Source of the DNA: Streptomyces sp. CB02056
GTDB taxonomy: Bacteria; Actinomycetota; Actinomycetes; Streptomycetales; Streptomycetaceae
DNA length: 64,000 nt
NCBI RefSeq assembly: GCF_001905545.1
Contig: NZ_LIPD01000001.1
Span: forward strand, 248,001 to 312,000
Direction: 5' to 3'
Shown here: one piece after another, positions 33,923-42,855 of the stretch
Layout: each line of letters opens with the position of its first letter
How positions within the stretch are numbered: the stretch's first letter is position 1
Made by a program: the position numbers and the translations under genes
The notes under the pieces: model-generated
The model's input: the letters and a program-made list of their open reading frames with translations, nothing else
Databases searched by the model: none
What the model was told of the DNA's origin: nothing

Positions 33923-35023
33923 GTGTTCCTCCGCACATTCGGCTGGTCGCTCGCGATCACCGCCATCGGCCTGGTCGCGGCCGGACTGCTCTGGGGAGCC
34001 CAAGGCTTCGGCATCGTGCTGATCCTCTCCATCCTGGAGATCTCCCTGTCGTTCGACAACGCGGTGGTCAACGCCACGGTGTTGAAGCGGATGAACCCGT
34101 ACTGGCAGAAGATCTTCCTGACCGTCGGTGTGCTCATCGCGGTCTTCGGCATGCGCCTGGTCTTCCCGCTGCTGGTCGTCGGCCTCACCGCGAAGCTCAA
34201 CCCCACGACGGTCATCGACCTGGCGCTGCACTCCGACAAGACCCACGACGGCCTCACCTACGGCCAGTACCTGGAGGCGGCCAACCCGGCCATCGCGGCC
34301 TTCGGCGGCGTCTTCCTGCTGATGATCTTCCTCGACTTCATCCTCGGGGAGAAGGACTACAACTGGCTGTCCTGGATCGAGCGCCCGCTGGAGAAGGTCG
34401 GCAAGCTGGAGGCCTTCTCCACCGTCGTCGCCCTGGTCGCCCTGCTGCTGGCCTCCAACTTCTTCGCCGGGGAGCACGCGGAAACCGTTCTGCTCGCCGG
34501 CGTCCTCGGCCTGGTGACCTACCTCGCGGTCAACGGCCTCTCCTCGATCTTCGAGTCCGGCCTGGAGGCCGAGGAGGAGCGGGAGGAGGAGGCGGAGAAG
34601 TCCGGCAAGTCGATCATGCAGGTCGGCGGCAAGGCCGCGTTCTTCCTCTTCCTCTACCTGGAGGTCCTGGACGCCTCGTTCTCCTTCGACGGCGTGGTCG
34701 GCGCGTTCGCCATCTCCAGCGACATCTTCCAGATCACCCTGGGCCTCGGCATCGGCGCGATGTACATCCGCTCGCTGACCGTCTTCCTGGTCCGCAAGGG
34801 CACCCTGGACGACTACGTCTACCTGGAGCACGGCGCGCACTACGCGATCGGCGCGCTGGCGGCGATCCTGCTGGTCGGCATCAAGTTCCACATCCCGGAG
34901 ATCGTCACCGGCCTGATCGGCGTCGCCTTCATCGGACTGGCACTCGGCTCGTCGATCCTGCGCAACCGGCGCGAGGGCGCCGGCGAGGACGAGGAACCGG
35001 AGCTGGTGGGCAGCGGCAAGTAG
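33923..35023 (+). CDS. DUF475/TerC-superfamily integral membrane protein
   Basis: The 366-residue protein has about nine transmembrane helices. TerC-type acidic intramembrane motifs are clear: LEISLSFDNAVVNA near residue 40 and LEVLDASFSFDGVVGAFA in the second half; both carry acidic residues proposed to bind divalent metal. The cytoplasmic loop between halves is Glu-rich (EAEEEREEEAEKSGKS) and the tail is acidic. TerC proteins form membrane partners for TerD-type proteins and have been linked to manganese efflux at the Sec translocon. GTG 33923 has AAGGTAG about ten bases upstream. Linked with terD genes. Confidence 0.92.
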   Translation: MFLRTFGWSLAITAIGLVAAGLLWGAQGFGIVLILSILEISLSFDNAVVNATVLKRMNPYWQKIFLTVGVLIAVFGMRLVFPLLVVGLTAKLNPTTVIDLALHSDKTHDGLTYGQYLEAANPAIAAFGGVFLLMIFLDFILGEKDYNWLSWIERPLEKVGKLEAFSTVVALVALLLASNFFAGEHAETVLLAGVLGLVTYLAVNGLSSIFESGLEAEEEREEEAEKSGKSIMQVGGKAAFFLFLYLEVLDASFSFDGVVGAFAISSDIFQITLGLGIGAMYIRSLTVFLVRKGTLDDYVYLEHGAHYAIGALAAILLVGIKFHIPEIVTGLIGVAFIGLALGSSILRNRREGAGEDEEPELVGSGK

Positions 35024-35048
35024 CCGCCCACGCGGTCCGCAGGACAGC

Positions 35049-35088
35049 GGAAAGGCCGCCCCCGGGGTCTCCCGGGGGCGGCCTTTCC
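35049..35088. terminator. Bidirectional hairpin terminator
   Basis: An 18-bp perfect stem (35049-35066 with 35071-35088) with GTCT loop lies between the convergent DUF475 and DUF2637 genes. Confidence 0.85.
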
Positions 35089-35121
35089 CGTGCTTCCTGG
35101 TTGTCCCCGGGGGACGCCCGG

Positions 35122-36267
35122 TCAGCCGAGCTGCTGCTCGATCGCGCGCAGCTTGCGCTCCAGCGAGTCCAGCTTCGGCATCGACAGGGTGTCGTCGTCG
35201 GCCGTCAGGTCGATGGTCGAGTCGCTGCGGGACGACCCGGTGCCGGAGGACGCGTACGAGGAGGACGCGTACGAGGAGCCGACGGCGGCGCGCGGCCGGC
35301 GGCCGGCGTCCAGGGCGGCCGGTTCGAAGGAGTCGGCGGACCGGTGCGGGTCCGCGTACGACGAGGCCGGGGAGGTCGAGGTGGTGGCGTCGGTTTCCGC
35401 GGCTAGGGCAGGCTCCGTAGCGCTCGGGCCGTCTCCGGCAGCCGTGAGGGCGGGAACCTGGCGGCCGCCGCGGCCCCGGGCGAGCATGCCGCCCTGGCGC
35501 GAGATGGCCTTCAGCTCGGCCCGCTCGCGGCGGTCGGCGGTGCGGGCGCGGGCCTTGGCGTCCAGCTTCGCCTGGCGCTCCTCGCGCACCTCCTCGACCG
35601 CCTCGTCCAGGCTGCGGACGTTCTCCAGCAGCATCAGCGACCAGGCCGCGTAGGTCTCGCGCGGGGCGCGCAGCCAGCGGACGATGCGGATCTGCGGCAG
35701 CGGGCGCGGCACCAGGCCCTGCTCGCGCAGCGCGGCCTTGCGGGTCTGCTTCAGCGCGCGGTCGAACAGGATCGCCGCCGAGATCGACATGCCGGAGAAG
35801 AACTGCGGGGCGCCGTCGTGCGACACGCCGCGCGGGGCGTGCACCCAGTTGAACCAGGCCGAGGCGATCGCGAACACCCAGACCAGCAGGCGCGAGCCGA
35901 GCGCGGCGTCACCGTGGCTGGCCTCGCGGACGGCGAGCACCGAGCAGAACATCGCGGCGCCGTCCAGACCGAACGGGACGAGGTACTCCCAGCCGCCGGA
36001 CAGGCCCAGGTTCTCCTTGCCGAAGCCGACCAGGCCGTGGAAGGAGAGGGCCGCGGCGACGCCGGCGCAGCAGAACAGCAGCGTGTACGAGGAGATGCCG
36101 TAGATCATCTCCTTGCGCCGGCGGCGCTCCTCGCTGCGCTCCCAGGAGTCGCCGGACTCGTCCTTCTTCGAGCTCTTGAAACGCAGCGTCGCCAGCAGGA
36201 CGGCGACGAACAGCAGGGCTGCGCCGCCGATGACGGTCCAGACCAGCTGTATGGAGGTCAGGTTCAT
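35122..36267 (-). CDS. DUF2637 domain membrane protein
   Basis: The 381-residue protein has an N-terminal membrane helix, a basic-acidic loop (RSEERRRRKEM), and three further helices typical of DUF2637 (ISSYTLLFCCAGVAAALSFHGLVGF, YLVPFGLDGAAMFCSVLA, LVWVFAIASAWFNWVHAPRG). This is followed by a long cytoplasmic coiled region (LDEAVEEVREERQAKLDAKARARTADRRE) and a Ser/Thr-rich C-terminus. DUF2637 occurs in conjugative SpdB-like proteins and in chromosomal proteins of unknown role; this is of the latter kind. ATG 36267 follows a GAGG. Confidence 0.85.
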   Translation of the reverse strand: MNLTSIQLVWTVIGGAALLFVAVLLATLRFKSSKKDESGDSWERSEERRRRKEMIYGISSYTLLFCCAGVAAALSFHGLVGFGKENLGLSGGWEYLVPFGLDGAAMFCSVLAVREASHGDAALGSRLLVWVFAIASAWFNWVHAPRGVSHDGAPQFFSGMSISAAILFDRALKQTRKAALREQGLVPRPLPQIRIVRWLRAPRETYAAWSLMLLENVRSLDEAVEEVREERQAKLDAKARARTADRRERAELKAISRQGGMLARGRGGRQVPALTAAGDGPSATEPALAAETDATTSTSPASSYADPHRSADSFEPAALDAGRRPRAAVGSSYASSSYASSGTGSSRSDSTIDLTADDDTLSMPKLDSLERKLRAIEQQLG

Positions 36268-36596
36268 TGCGGGTCGGGCCTCGGGTTTCCGCAGGGGACA
36301 GGATCACAGCGCGACACAGGTGGTCAGGGCCCGCTGTACGGGCACCGCCTGACGGTCGGTTCGTCGCCGCACGGCATGCCCGCCGCACCCGCGCAGGGGC
36401 GGACGGGACGCCTGTGCGGCTAGACGATATCGCGTCCGAAGGGGCGGCATGTTACGGGAGGGCGGCTTCCTCCTGCCAATCGACCCGCCGGTTGGATAGG
36501 GGAGGGGTGGACGGGGTATCCGACGGCCGGGCCGATGCCCGATCATTGGTCGGCGGACCGTCAGAACGCCTGGCGGGAGCAGGGGGAGAGGACGGC
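36268..36596. promoter_or_regulatory. Divergent promoter region of DUF2637 and TerD-like genes
   Basis: No gene is supported in these 329 bp. CGATATCG (palindrome) occurs around 36424-36432. Sequence just before the downstream start (GGGGGAGAGG) is the ribosome site of the TerD-like gene. I see no clear promoter boxes. Confidence 0.35.
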
Positions 36597-37337
36597 ATGG
36601 TCTCGATCTGGGAGTACCTGCGCGGGGACAAGAGCTACACCTTCGACAACCCCGGCGGTCAGCACAAGGTCATACTCACCAAGTCGACTCCGCAGCACGC
36701 GATCACCGGGTCGGCCGCCACCACCGGCTACCTCTACGTCAACCTGCACTGGACGATGAGCGCCGGGGGCTCCCGCCGGCCGAGCGCCCGGGAGTCCGTC
36801 AAGCGGTTCTTCAGCCCGCGGATCCTGCGGCCGCAGGACCCGGACTCGCCGCAGAACAGCGAGCCGATGAACGTCGACCTCGACCTGGCCTGCATGTACG
36901 AGCTCTCCGACGGGAGCACCGGCGTGGTGCAGCCGCTCGGCGGGCTCTTCGGCGACCTCCAGAACGCGCCGTACATCAAGCTCAGCGGCGACGACCAGTA
37001 CGGGGCGCCGTCCGGCGAGACGATGTACGTCAACCTGGAGAAGAAGGACAAGTTCAAGCGGCTGCTGATCTTCGTCTACATCTACGACGGCACGCCGGCC
37101 TTCGAGCAGTCGCACGCGGTGGTCACGATCGTGCCGCAGACCGGGCCGCGGATCGAGATCAAGCTGGAGGAGCGGGCCCGGGCGGCGCGCTCCTGTGCGG
37201 TGGTGCTGATCGAGAACGCGGGGGACAACCAGCTGACGGTGCGGCGCGAGGTGCGGTACGTCAACGGGTTCCAGGCGGACATCGACCGGCTGTACGGGTT
37301 CGGGATGCAGTGGCAGCGCGGGTACAAGGGCGACTGA
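36597..37337 (+). CDS. TerD-superfamily (TerA-like) tellurium resistance protein
   Basis: The 246-residue protein opens MVSIWEYLRGDKSYTFDNPGGQHKVILTK and continues with a TerD-like beta-sandwich: LYVNLHWTM, MNVDLDLACMYELSDGSTGVVQPLGG, PYIKLSGDDQYGAPSGETMYVNLEKKDKFKRLLIFVYIYDGTPAFEQ. The usual FDLDAS calcium loop is replaced by NVDLDLACMYEL, as in TerA-type members. The C-terminus NQLTVRREVRYVNGFQADIDRLYGFGMQWQRGYK is characteristic. ATG 36597 follows GGGGGAGAGG. It converges with the next TerD-domain gene. Confidence 0.88.
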   Translation: MVSIWEYLRGDKSYTFDNPGGQHKVILTKSTPQHAITGSAATTGYLYVNLHWTMSAGGSRRPSARESVKRFFSPRILRPQDPDSPQNSEPMNVDLDLACMYELSDGSTGVVQPLGGLFGDLQNAPYIKLSGDDQYGAPSGETMYVNLEKKDKFKRLLIFVYIYDGTPAFEQSHAVVTIVPQTGPRIEIKLEERARAARSCAVVLIENAGDNQLTVRREVRYVNGFQADIDRLYGFGMQWQRGYKGD

Positions 37338-37350
37338 CGCCGGCGGGCGC

Positions 37351-37441
37351 GGCGGTTCCACGGCGGAGGGCGGTGCGGGCGGCGGTTCCACGGCGGCGCG
37401 CGGTGCGCGCGGCGGGGCCGGGGTCGTCCGGCGGCCCCGCC
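37351..37441. repeat. 30-bp tandem repeat and hairpin between convergent genes
   Basis: A 30-bp unit beginning GGCGGTTCCACGGCGG occurs twice (37351-37380, 37381-37410). It is followed by GGCGGGGCCG (37411-37420) pairing with CGGCCCCGCC (37432-37441), a likely terminator. Confidence 0.65.
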
Positions 37442-37448
37442 GGGGGTG

Positions 37449-38615
37449 TCAGCGGGGCTGGAACTGCGGGCCCTGCGGGGGCAGCGCGAACTCCTCGCCG
37501 GTGGGCGCCGGGGGCTGGGCCGCCGGCGGCTGCGGCGGGACGGGCGGCTGCTGGCCGGTGCCGGGCTGCGGGTAGCCGTAGCCGGCGGGGCGCTGCTGCG
37601 GCGGCGCGGGCTGGTTCTGCTGGGGGTAGCCGTAACCGCCCGGCTGCTGCTGGTAGGGCTGCTGGCCGGTGCCCGGTTGCGGGTAGCCGTAGCCGCCGGT
37701 GGGCTGCTGCGGCGGTGCGGGCTGCTGCTGGGGGTAGCCGTACCCCGTGCCGGGCTGCTGGGGGTAGCCGTAGCCGGTGCCGGGTCGGTTGCTCGGGGGA
37801 GCGGTGGGCGGCGGGGGCACGGTCGGCGGGGCGGTGGGCGGCGGCGGGGTCGCCGGCGCGGGCGAGGCGTTCGCGGCGGTGGCCGGGGCCGGTGCGGTGG
37901 CCGGGGCCGGGGTGGGCGGTGACTGCGGGACGGCCGGGGCCAGGGTGAAGGTGCCCGGCTCGGGGGTGGTCGAGCGCGGGTCCGGCAGCGGGGTGCTGCG
38001 CGGGTCGAACGCGCCGGACGCGCCGGACGGGGCGGGGGTGGCGCCGGGGGCCTGGTCGGCCTCCGCCTCGTCGTCCACGGTGATGCCGAAGTCGGTGGCG
38101 AGGCCGATCAGCCCGGAGGTGTAGCCCTGGCCGATCGCCCGGAACTTCCAGGCCCCGGACCGGCGGTACAGCTCGCCCGCGACCAGGGCGGTGACGTTCT
38201 CGGCGTCGTCGATCGCGAACTCGGCGAGTGCGGGGACGCCCTCGCCGGCCGTGGCGTCGAAGAGCAGTAGGCGCAGCCCCGGCACGGCGCGGAACGGCCC
38301 GCCCTCGGAGGAGCCGGCCAGCACCACGCGGTCCACCTCGGCGGGCAGCTTGCCCAGTTCGACCTCGACCGTGTCGATGATCTCGGCGCCGCCGGAGGTC
38401 TGCTGCTTGGGCAGGTGGCGGACCAGGCCGGAGGGGTGGCGGGGCTGGTTGTAGAAGACGAAGTCGGCGTCCGAGCGGACCTTTCCGGAGGCGCCGAGCA
38501 GCAGCGCGGACGCGTCTACGTCCGGCGCACCGGGCGTGGCGCTCCAGCGCAGCACGGCGCGGACCGCCGCCGCCGGCAGTGCGATGTTGGCGCCCTTGGC
38601 CATCACGTGCGTCAT
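37449..38615 (-). CDS. TerD-domain protein with GYGYPQ-repeat low-complexity tail
   Basis: The 388-residue protein has an N-terminal TerD domain (about 1-195): MTHVMAKGANIALPAAAVRAVLRW, VDASALLLGASGKVRSDADFVFYNQPRHPSGLVRHL, LRLLLFDA, and the canonical end [29 protein letters not shown]. The calcium residues partly differ from the FDLDAS form. The rest is disordered: a Pro/Ala/Thr stretch, then five copies of GYGYPQ separated by Gln/Pro/Gly. Tyr/Gln/Gly-rich tails of this kind can drive self-association or phase separation; here that is inference. ATG 38615 is preceded by AGGA; ATG 38603 is possible. Confidence 0.9.
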   Translation of the reverse strand: MTHVMAKGANIALPAAAVRAVLRWSATPGAPDVDASALLLGASGKVRSDADFVFYNQPRHPSGLVRHLPKQQTSGGAEIIDTVEVELGKLPAEVDRVVLAGSSEGGPFRAVPGLRLLLFDATAGEGVPALAEFAIDDAENVTALVAGELYRRSGAWKFRAIGQGYTSGLIGLATDFGITVDDEAEADQAPGATPAPSGASGAFDPRSTPLPDPRSTTPEPGTFTLAPAVPQSPPTPAPATAPAPATAANASPAPATPPPPTAPPTVPPPPTAPPSNRPGTGYGYPQQPGTGYGYPQQQPAPPQQPTGGYGYPQPGTGQQPYQQQPGGYGYPQQNQPAPPQQRPAGYGYPQPGTGQQPPVPPQPPAAQPPAPTGEEFALPPQGPQFQPR

Positions 38616-38972
38616 AGCCGACCATCCTGCCTGTTCGCCACCCCTTCGGACAACGTGACCGGACCGGTCCGCGCGGAGTCGGACTTTGCCAAGACTTGCG
38701 CTTTCCGAGGTTTGCCGCCGTCGTTTCCGGGATGGGGCCTCGATGCGCCCATGATCGTCCAAGTGGACCGGGATGTTCCGGGAGTTCAGTGCCGGGGAAC
38801 CGGGACCGGCCGGATCCCGTCCGTACGATGGGCGGTCGAAAGGTCTCCGGGGGTTCGGCGGAGGGGCGTCCGGCGGCGGCGTGCCCGGGAACCTTGGCGC
38901 CCGGTCGGCCGGTTGACCAGGGTGTCGTCGGCAACGGGCCGGGGGCCGGTCCACTTCCTGGAGGAGAGCACC
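38616..38972. promoter_or_regulatory. Divergent intergenic region of the Ter enzymatic operon
   Basis: These 357 bp separate the TerD-GYGYPQ gene from the CitE-like gene. I see no gene with family features. CCGGGATGTTCCGGG (38767-38781 region) is a small imperfect palindrome. No clear promoter. Confidence 0.3.
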
Positions 38973-40181
38973 TTGCGCCATTTCGGCCACCTCGCCGAGG
39001 ACGTACGCGGCCGGCTCTTCCTGGAACAGCCGCGCCCGTTCAGCGCGCGGAGCGGGCCGGAGGTGATCGCCACCGCCCTCGGCGGCACCCTCTACAGTCC
39101 GGCCACCAGGCCCGCCCTGGCCGCCGACATCCGCAAACTCGCTGGTCGGGGCGTGGTGTCGATGGTGCTCTGCCTGGAGGACGCGATCGCCGATCACGAG
39201 GTGGACGCGGGTGAACGGAACCTGGTCGAGCAGTTGAATGACCTGGTCAAGGACTTCACCGACTGTGCACAGAGCCACCCCCTGCTCTTCATCAGGGTCC
39301 GCAGCGCCGCCCAGATCCTCGACCTGGCCGAGCGTCTCGGCCCGGCCGTCGAACTGCTCAGCGGCTTCGTGCTGCCGAAGTTCACCCCGGCGAACGGCGG
39401 CGGGTACCTGGCCGCGCTGTCCGCCGCCGAGGCCGCGACCGGGCTGCGGCTGTTCGCCATGCCCGTCCTGGAGTCGCCCGAACTCGCCCACCTGGAGACC
39501 AGGCGGGAGCAGCTGTTCGGCATCGCCGAGCTGCTCGCCGCCCACCGCGAACGGGTGCTCGCCGTCCGGCTCGGGGTCACCGACCTCTGCTCCGCGTACG
39601 GCCTGCGGCGCTCGCCCGACCTCACCGCGTACGACGTGGCGCTGGTCGCCTCGGTGATCGGGGACGTGGTCAACGTGCTCGGCCGGGCGGACGGCACCGG
39701 GTACACCGTCACCGGACCGGTCTGGGAGTACTTCCCGGTGCAGGAGCGGATGTTCAAGCCGCAGCTGCGCCGGACCCCGTTCGCCGGGGCCTCCGTCCCC
39801 GCCGCGGCCGGGGTGCTCCGGGCCTCCGGCGAGGAGGTCCGCCGGCGGATCATCGAACACGACCTGGACGGGCTGATCCGGGAGGTCGAACTCGACCGGG
39901 CGAACGGCCTGCTCGGCAAGACCTGCATCCACCCCAGCCACGTACCGGCCGTGCACGCCCTCTCCGTGGTCACGCACGAGGAGTACTGCGACGCCCGCGA
40001 CATCCTCCGGCAGGAGCAGGACGGCGGCGGGGTACTGCGCTCGGCGTACACCAACAAGATGAACGAGGCCCGGCCGCACCGGGCCTGGGCGGAGCGGGTG
40101 CTGCTGCGGGCGGAGGTGTTCGGGGTGGCCCGGGAGGACGTGAGCTTCGCCGAACTGCTGTCGGCCTGCCTGTGCGGCTGA
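38973..40181 (+). CDS. HpcH/HpaI aldolase/citrate lyase (CitE-like) family protein of the Ter system
   Basis: The 402-residue protein starts at TTG 38973 after GGAGGAGAG. TIM-barrel CitE-like residues are visible: SMVLCLEDAIADHEV (acidic magnesium ligand), LLFIRVRSAAQILDLAERLG (Arg), LRLFAMPVLESPELAHL (Glu) and VLAVRLGVTDLCSAYGLRRSPDLTAYD, with IHPSHVPAVHAL near the end. Such genes occur with phosphoribosyltransferase-TRSP and HAD genes in Ter gene neighbourhoods, where comparative genomics has proposed synthesis of a nucleoside-like metabolite. It is first of a three-gene operon here. The substrate is unknown; no ATP-grasp gene is present in this window. Confidence 0.87.
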   Translation: MRHFGHLAEDVRGRLFLEQPRPFSARSGPEVIATALGGTLYSPATRPALAADIRKLAGRGVVSMVLCLEDAIADHEVDAGERNLVEQLNDLVKDFTDCAQSHPLLFIRVRSAAQILDLAERLGPAVELLSGFVLPKFTPANGGGYLAALSAAEAATGLRLFAMPVLESPELAHLETRREQLFGIAELLAAHRERVLAVRLGVTDLCSAYGLRRSPDLTAYDVALVASVIGDVVNVLGRADGTGYTVTGPVWEYFPVQERMFKPQLRRTPFAGASVPAAAGVLRASGEEVRRRIIEHDLDGLIREVELDRANGLLGKTCIHPSHVPAVHALSVVTHEEYCDARDILRQEQDGGGVLRSAYTNKMNEARPHRAWAERVLLRAEVFGVAREDVSFAELLSACLCG

Positions 40182-40296
40182 CGGCGCCCGGACGGACACG
40201 ACGGACACACCGACGGACATGACGAACGCACCCGTGAACGCCGGCCACGAACGCACCGACGAACGCACCATCGCACCACCGAAGGCAGGACCAGCA

Positions 40297-42855
40297 GTGA
40301 CAGCAACACCGCAGACGTGGACCGGCCGTTGGGTCGCCGACCGGGCCGGGATCGCCCTGACCGGCTCCGAGCGCCTCCCCGAACTCGTCGGCCTGGCGCT
40401 GCGCTCGGGGAACCCCAAGCGCGCCCACCTGCTGGTCTCCACCGTGCTCGGCAAGCATGTGCCGCAGCGGCCCTCGGTGGTCCACGGCGCCGGGCTCGAA
40501 CTCGGCCGCCGGGTCCGCGACCTGCTCGGCGCGGAGGCGGCCGCACGGGCCGTCGTACTCGGCTACGCGGAGACGGCCACCGGCCTGGGCCACAGCGTCG
40601 CCGACGGCCTGGACGCCCCCTACCTGCACTCCACCCGCCGGCCGGTGCCCGGCCTGGACCCGGTCGGCGGCTTCGAGGAGGAGCACTCGCACGCCACCTC
40701 GCACCTGCTGCTCCCCGCCGACCCCGGACTCCTCGCCGGCGACGGGCCGCTGGTGCTGGTGGACGACGAGTTCTCGACCGGACGGACGGTGCTCAACACC
40801 ATCCGCGACCTGCACGCCCGCCACCCGCGCGGGCACTACGTGGTGGTCGCCCTGGTGGACCTGCGCTCCGCGGCCGACCGGCGCCGGCTCGATGAGGCCG
40901 CCGCCGAACTCGGCGTCCGGCTGGACCTGGTGGCCACCGCGAGCGGCGGCGTCGAGCTGCCGGAGGACGTCGTGGCCCGGGCCGAGCGGCTGATCGCCGA
41001 GGCGGCGCCGACCACGGCGCCCCCGGCCGGGGAGCCGCCGTCGGCCGGCCCCGCACCGCTGGACCGGGTCGAACTGGACTGGCCCGCCGGGCTCCCGGAC
41101 GGCGGCCGGCACGGCTTCACCGCCCGCGACCGCGCCCGGCTGGACGCCGCACTGCCCCGGCTGGCCGGGCAGCTCGCCGAGGCCCTGCCCGCCGGCGCGC
41201 GGCGGGTGCTGGTACTCGGCTTCGAGGAGCTGATGTACGCGCCGCTGCGCCTGGCCGACGCCCTCGCCGAGCGGCTCGGCGGCGACCGCGTCCGGTTCTC
41301 CACCACCACCCGCTCGCCCGTCCTGGCGGTGGACGACCCCGGCTACGCCATCCGCACCCGGCTCGCCTTCCCCGCCCATGACGACCCGCGGGACGGCGGC
41401 TCGTCCGAGCGCTACGCGTACAACGTCGCCCCCGGAAGCGACCCGGCGCGGCGCTTCGACGCCGTGGTGCTGGTGGTGGACGACGTGGCCGACACCCCGG
41501 CGCTGCACGAGGGCGAGCACGCGCTGCTCGGCCAGCTGCGGCGGGTGACCGACCGGGTGGTGCTCGCCGTGCTGCCCTCGCACCGGCCGGTGCCCGTCGT
41601 GCCCGCTCCGCTCGCCGCGCCCTCGTCGCTGCCCGCGCCCCTGTCGGCGCCCGGGTCTTCGAAGCTGCCCGGTTCTTCGGAGTTGCCCGCGCCCCTGTAC
41701 GGGCCGGCGTTCTCCTCGTACCCCGCCGAGGAGGTGGCCTGGCTGCTCAAGGACCTCTCCGGGGTCGCGCTCGAAGCCCCCACCGAGGAGCGCGAGGAGG
41801 CCGTCCAGAACGGCGGCGCCCACTACGCCGAGTCGCTGCCGGTCGAGTACCAGCCCAGCCCCGAGTACCAGGAGCTGTTCCACCAGGCGCTGCGCGGCTC
41901 CGCCGGCCGGATCGCGCTCGCCGTCGGCACCGTCGCCGAGACGCTGCTGCGCGAGCGCGGCCCCGGGCTGGTGCTGGCCTCGCTGGCCCGGGCCGGCACG
42001 CCCGTCGGCATCCTGGTCCGCCGCTGGCTGGCCTTCGCCCACGGCCTGTCGGTGCCGCACTACGCGGTCTCGATCGTGCGCGGCCGCGGCATCGACCCGG
42101 TCGCGCTGCGGTACCTGGCGGCCCACCACCGGGCGCAGGACGTGGTGTTCGTGGACGGCTGGACGGGCAAGGGCGCGATCACCCGCGAACTGGCCGACGC
42201 GCTGGCCGGCACCGGCTTCGACCCGGACCTCGCGGTGCTCGCCGACCCGGGCCGCTGCGTGCGGACGTACGGCACCAGGGACGACTTCCTGATCCCGTCC
42301 GCCTGCCTCAACTCCACGGTCTCCGGGCTGGTTTCGCGCACCGTGCTGCGCGCCGGGCTGATCGGGCCGGACGACTTCCACGGCGCCAAGCACTACGCCG
42401 AGCTGGCCGGGAACGACGTCTCGGCGCTCTTCCTGGACGCGGTGGCCGCCCGCTTCGGCGAGGTCCGCGCCGCGGCGGTCGAGGGCGCCGACCGGCTCGC
42501 CGCCGACCCGCACCGGGAGCCCGACCGGGCCGGCTGGGCCGCCGTCGAGCGGATCAGCGCCGAGTACGGCATCGACAACGTCAACCTGGTCAAGCCCGGT
42601 GTCGGCGAGACCACCCGGGTGCTGCTGCGCCGCGTCCCCTGGCGGATCCTCGCCCGGCGCGGCGCCGGGGCGGACCTCGACCACGTCCGGCTGCTCGCCG
42701 CCCAGCGCGGCGTCGAGGTCGAGGAGGTGGACGGCCTGCCGTACACCTGCGTCGGCCTGATCCACCCCCGCTACAGCCGCGGGGCGACCGGGGGAGACGG
42801 GCGCGCGGTGGCCGACGGGGGCACCGTGACCGAGACGACGGGGAGGGAATCCTGA
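40297..42855 (+). CDS. Phosphoribosyltransferase-TRSP-PRTase_1 (StiP-like) fusion protein
   Basis: The 852-residue protein appears to be a fusion. N-terminal half: a phosphoribosyltransferase with PRPP loop LVLVDDEFSTGRTVLNTIRDLH (near residue 160), then a TRSP domain (VLVLGFEELMYAPLRLADALAERLGGDRVRFSTTTRSPV). A Pro/Ala/Ser linker follows, then a PRTase_1/StiP-type domain: SYPAEEVAWLLKDL, ALAVGTVAETLL, PHYAVSIVRGRGIDP, a second PRPP-like loop VVFVDGWTGKGAITREL, and CLNSTVSGLVSRTVL with DFHGAKHYAEL. GTG 40297 is preferred (AGGA six bases upstream); ATG 40219 would add 26 low-complexity residues. The stop overlaps the HAD start as TGATG. Predicted enzyme of the Ter-linked nucleoside-like pathway. 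Confidence 0.82.
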   Translation: MTATPQTWTGRWVADRAGIALTGSERLPELVGLALRSGNPKRAHLLVSTVLGKHVPQRPSVVHGAGLELGRRVRDLLGAEAAARAVVLGYAETATGLGHSVADGLDAPYLHSTRRPVPGLDPVGGFEEEHSHATSHLLLPADPGLLAGDGPLVLVDDEFSTGRTVLNTIRDLHARHPRGHYVVVALVDLRSAADRRRLDEAAAELGVRLDLVATASGGVELPEDVVARAERLIAEAAPTTAPPAGEPPSAGPAPLDRVELDWPAGLPDGGRHGFTARDRARLDAALPRLAGQLAEALPAGARRVLVLGFEELMYAPLRLADALAERLGGDRVRFSTTTRSPVLAVDDPGYAIRTRLAFPAHDDPRDGGSSERYAYNVAPGSDPARRFDAVVLVVDDVADTPALHEGEHALLGQLRRVTDRVVLAVLPSHRPVPVVPAPLAAPSSLPAPLSAPGSSKLPGSSELPAPLYGPAFSSYPAEEVAWLLKDLSGVALEAPTEEREEAVQNGGAHYAESLPVEYQPSPEYQELFHQALRGSAGRIALAVGTVAETLLRERGPGLVLASLARAGTPVGILVRRWLAFAHGLSVPHYAVSIVRGRGIDPVALRYLAAHHRAQDVVFVDGWTGKGAITRELADALAGTGFDPDLAVLADPGRCVRTYGTRDDFLIPSACLNSTVSGLVSRTVLRAGLIGPDDFHGAKHYAELAGNDVSALFLDAVAARFGEVRAAAVEGADRLAADPHREPDRAGWAAVERISAEYGIDNVNLVKPGVGETTRVLLRRVPWRILARRGAGADLDHVRLLAAQRGVEVEEVDGLPYTCVGLIHPRYSRGATGGDGRAVADGGTVTETTGRES

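Noticed and set aside
37600..37800. CRISPR-like repeats
   Set aside because: The spaced repeats encode GYGYPQ in frame within a protein; there are no uniform direct repeats and spacers, and no cas genes.
37449..40454. A 1001-codon extension of the TerD-GYGYPQ gene
   Set aside because: The extension is antisense to the CitE-like and phosphoribosyltransferase genes; the TerD domain starts at ATG 38615.
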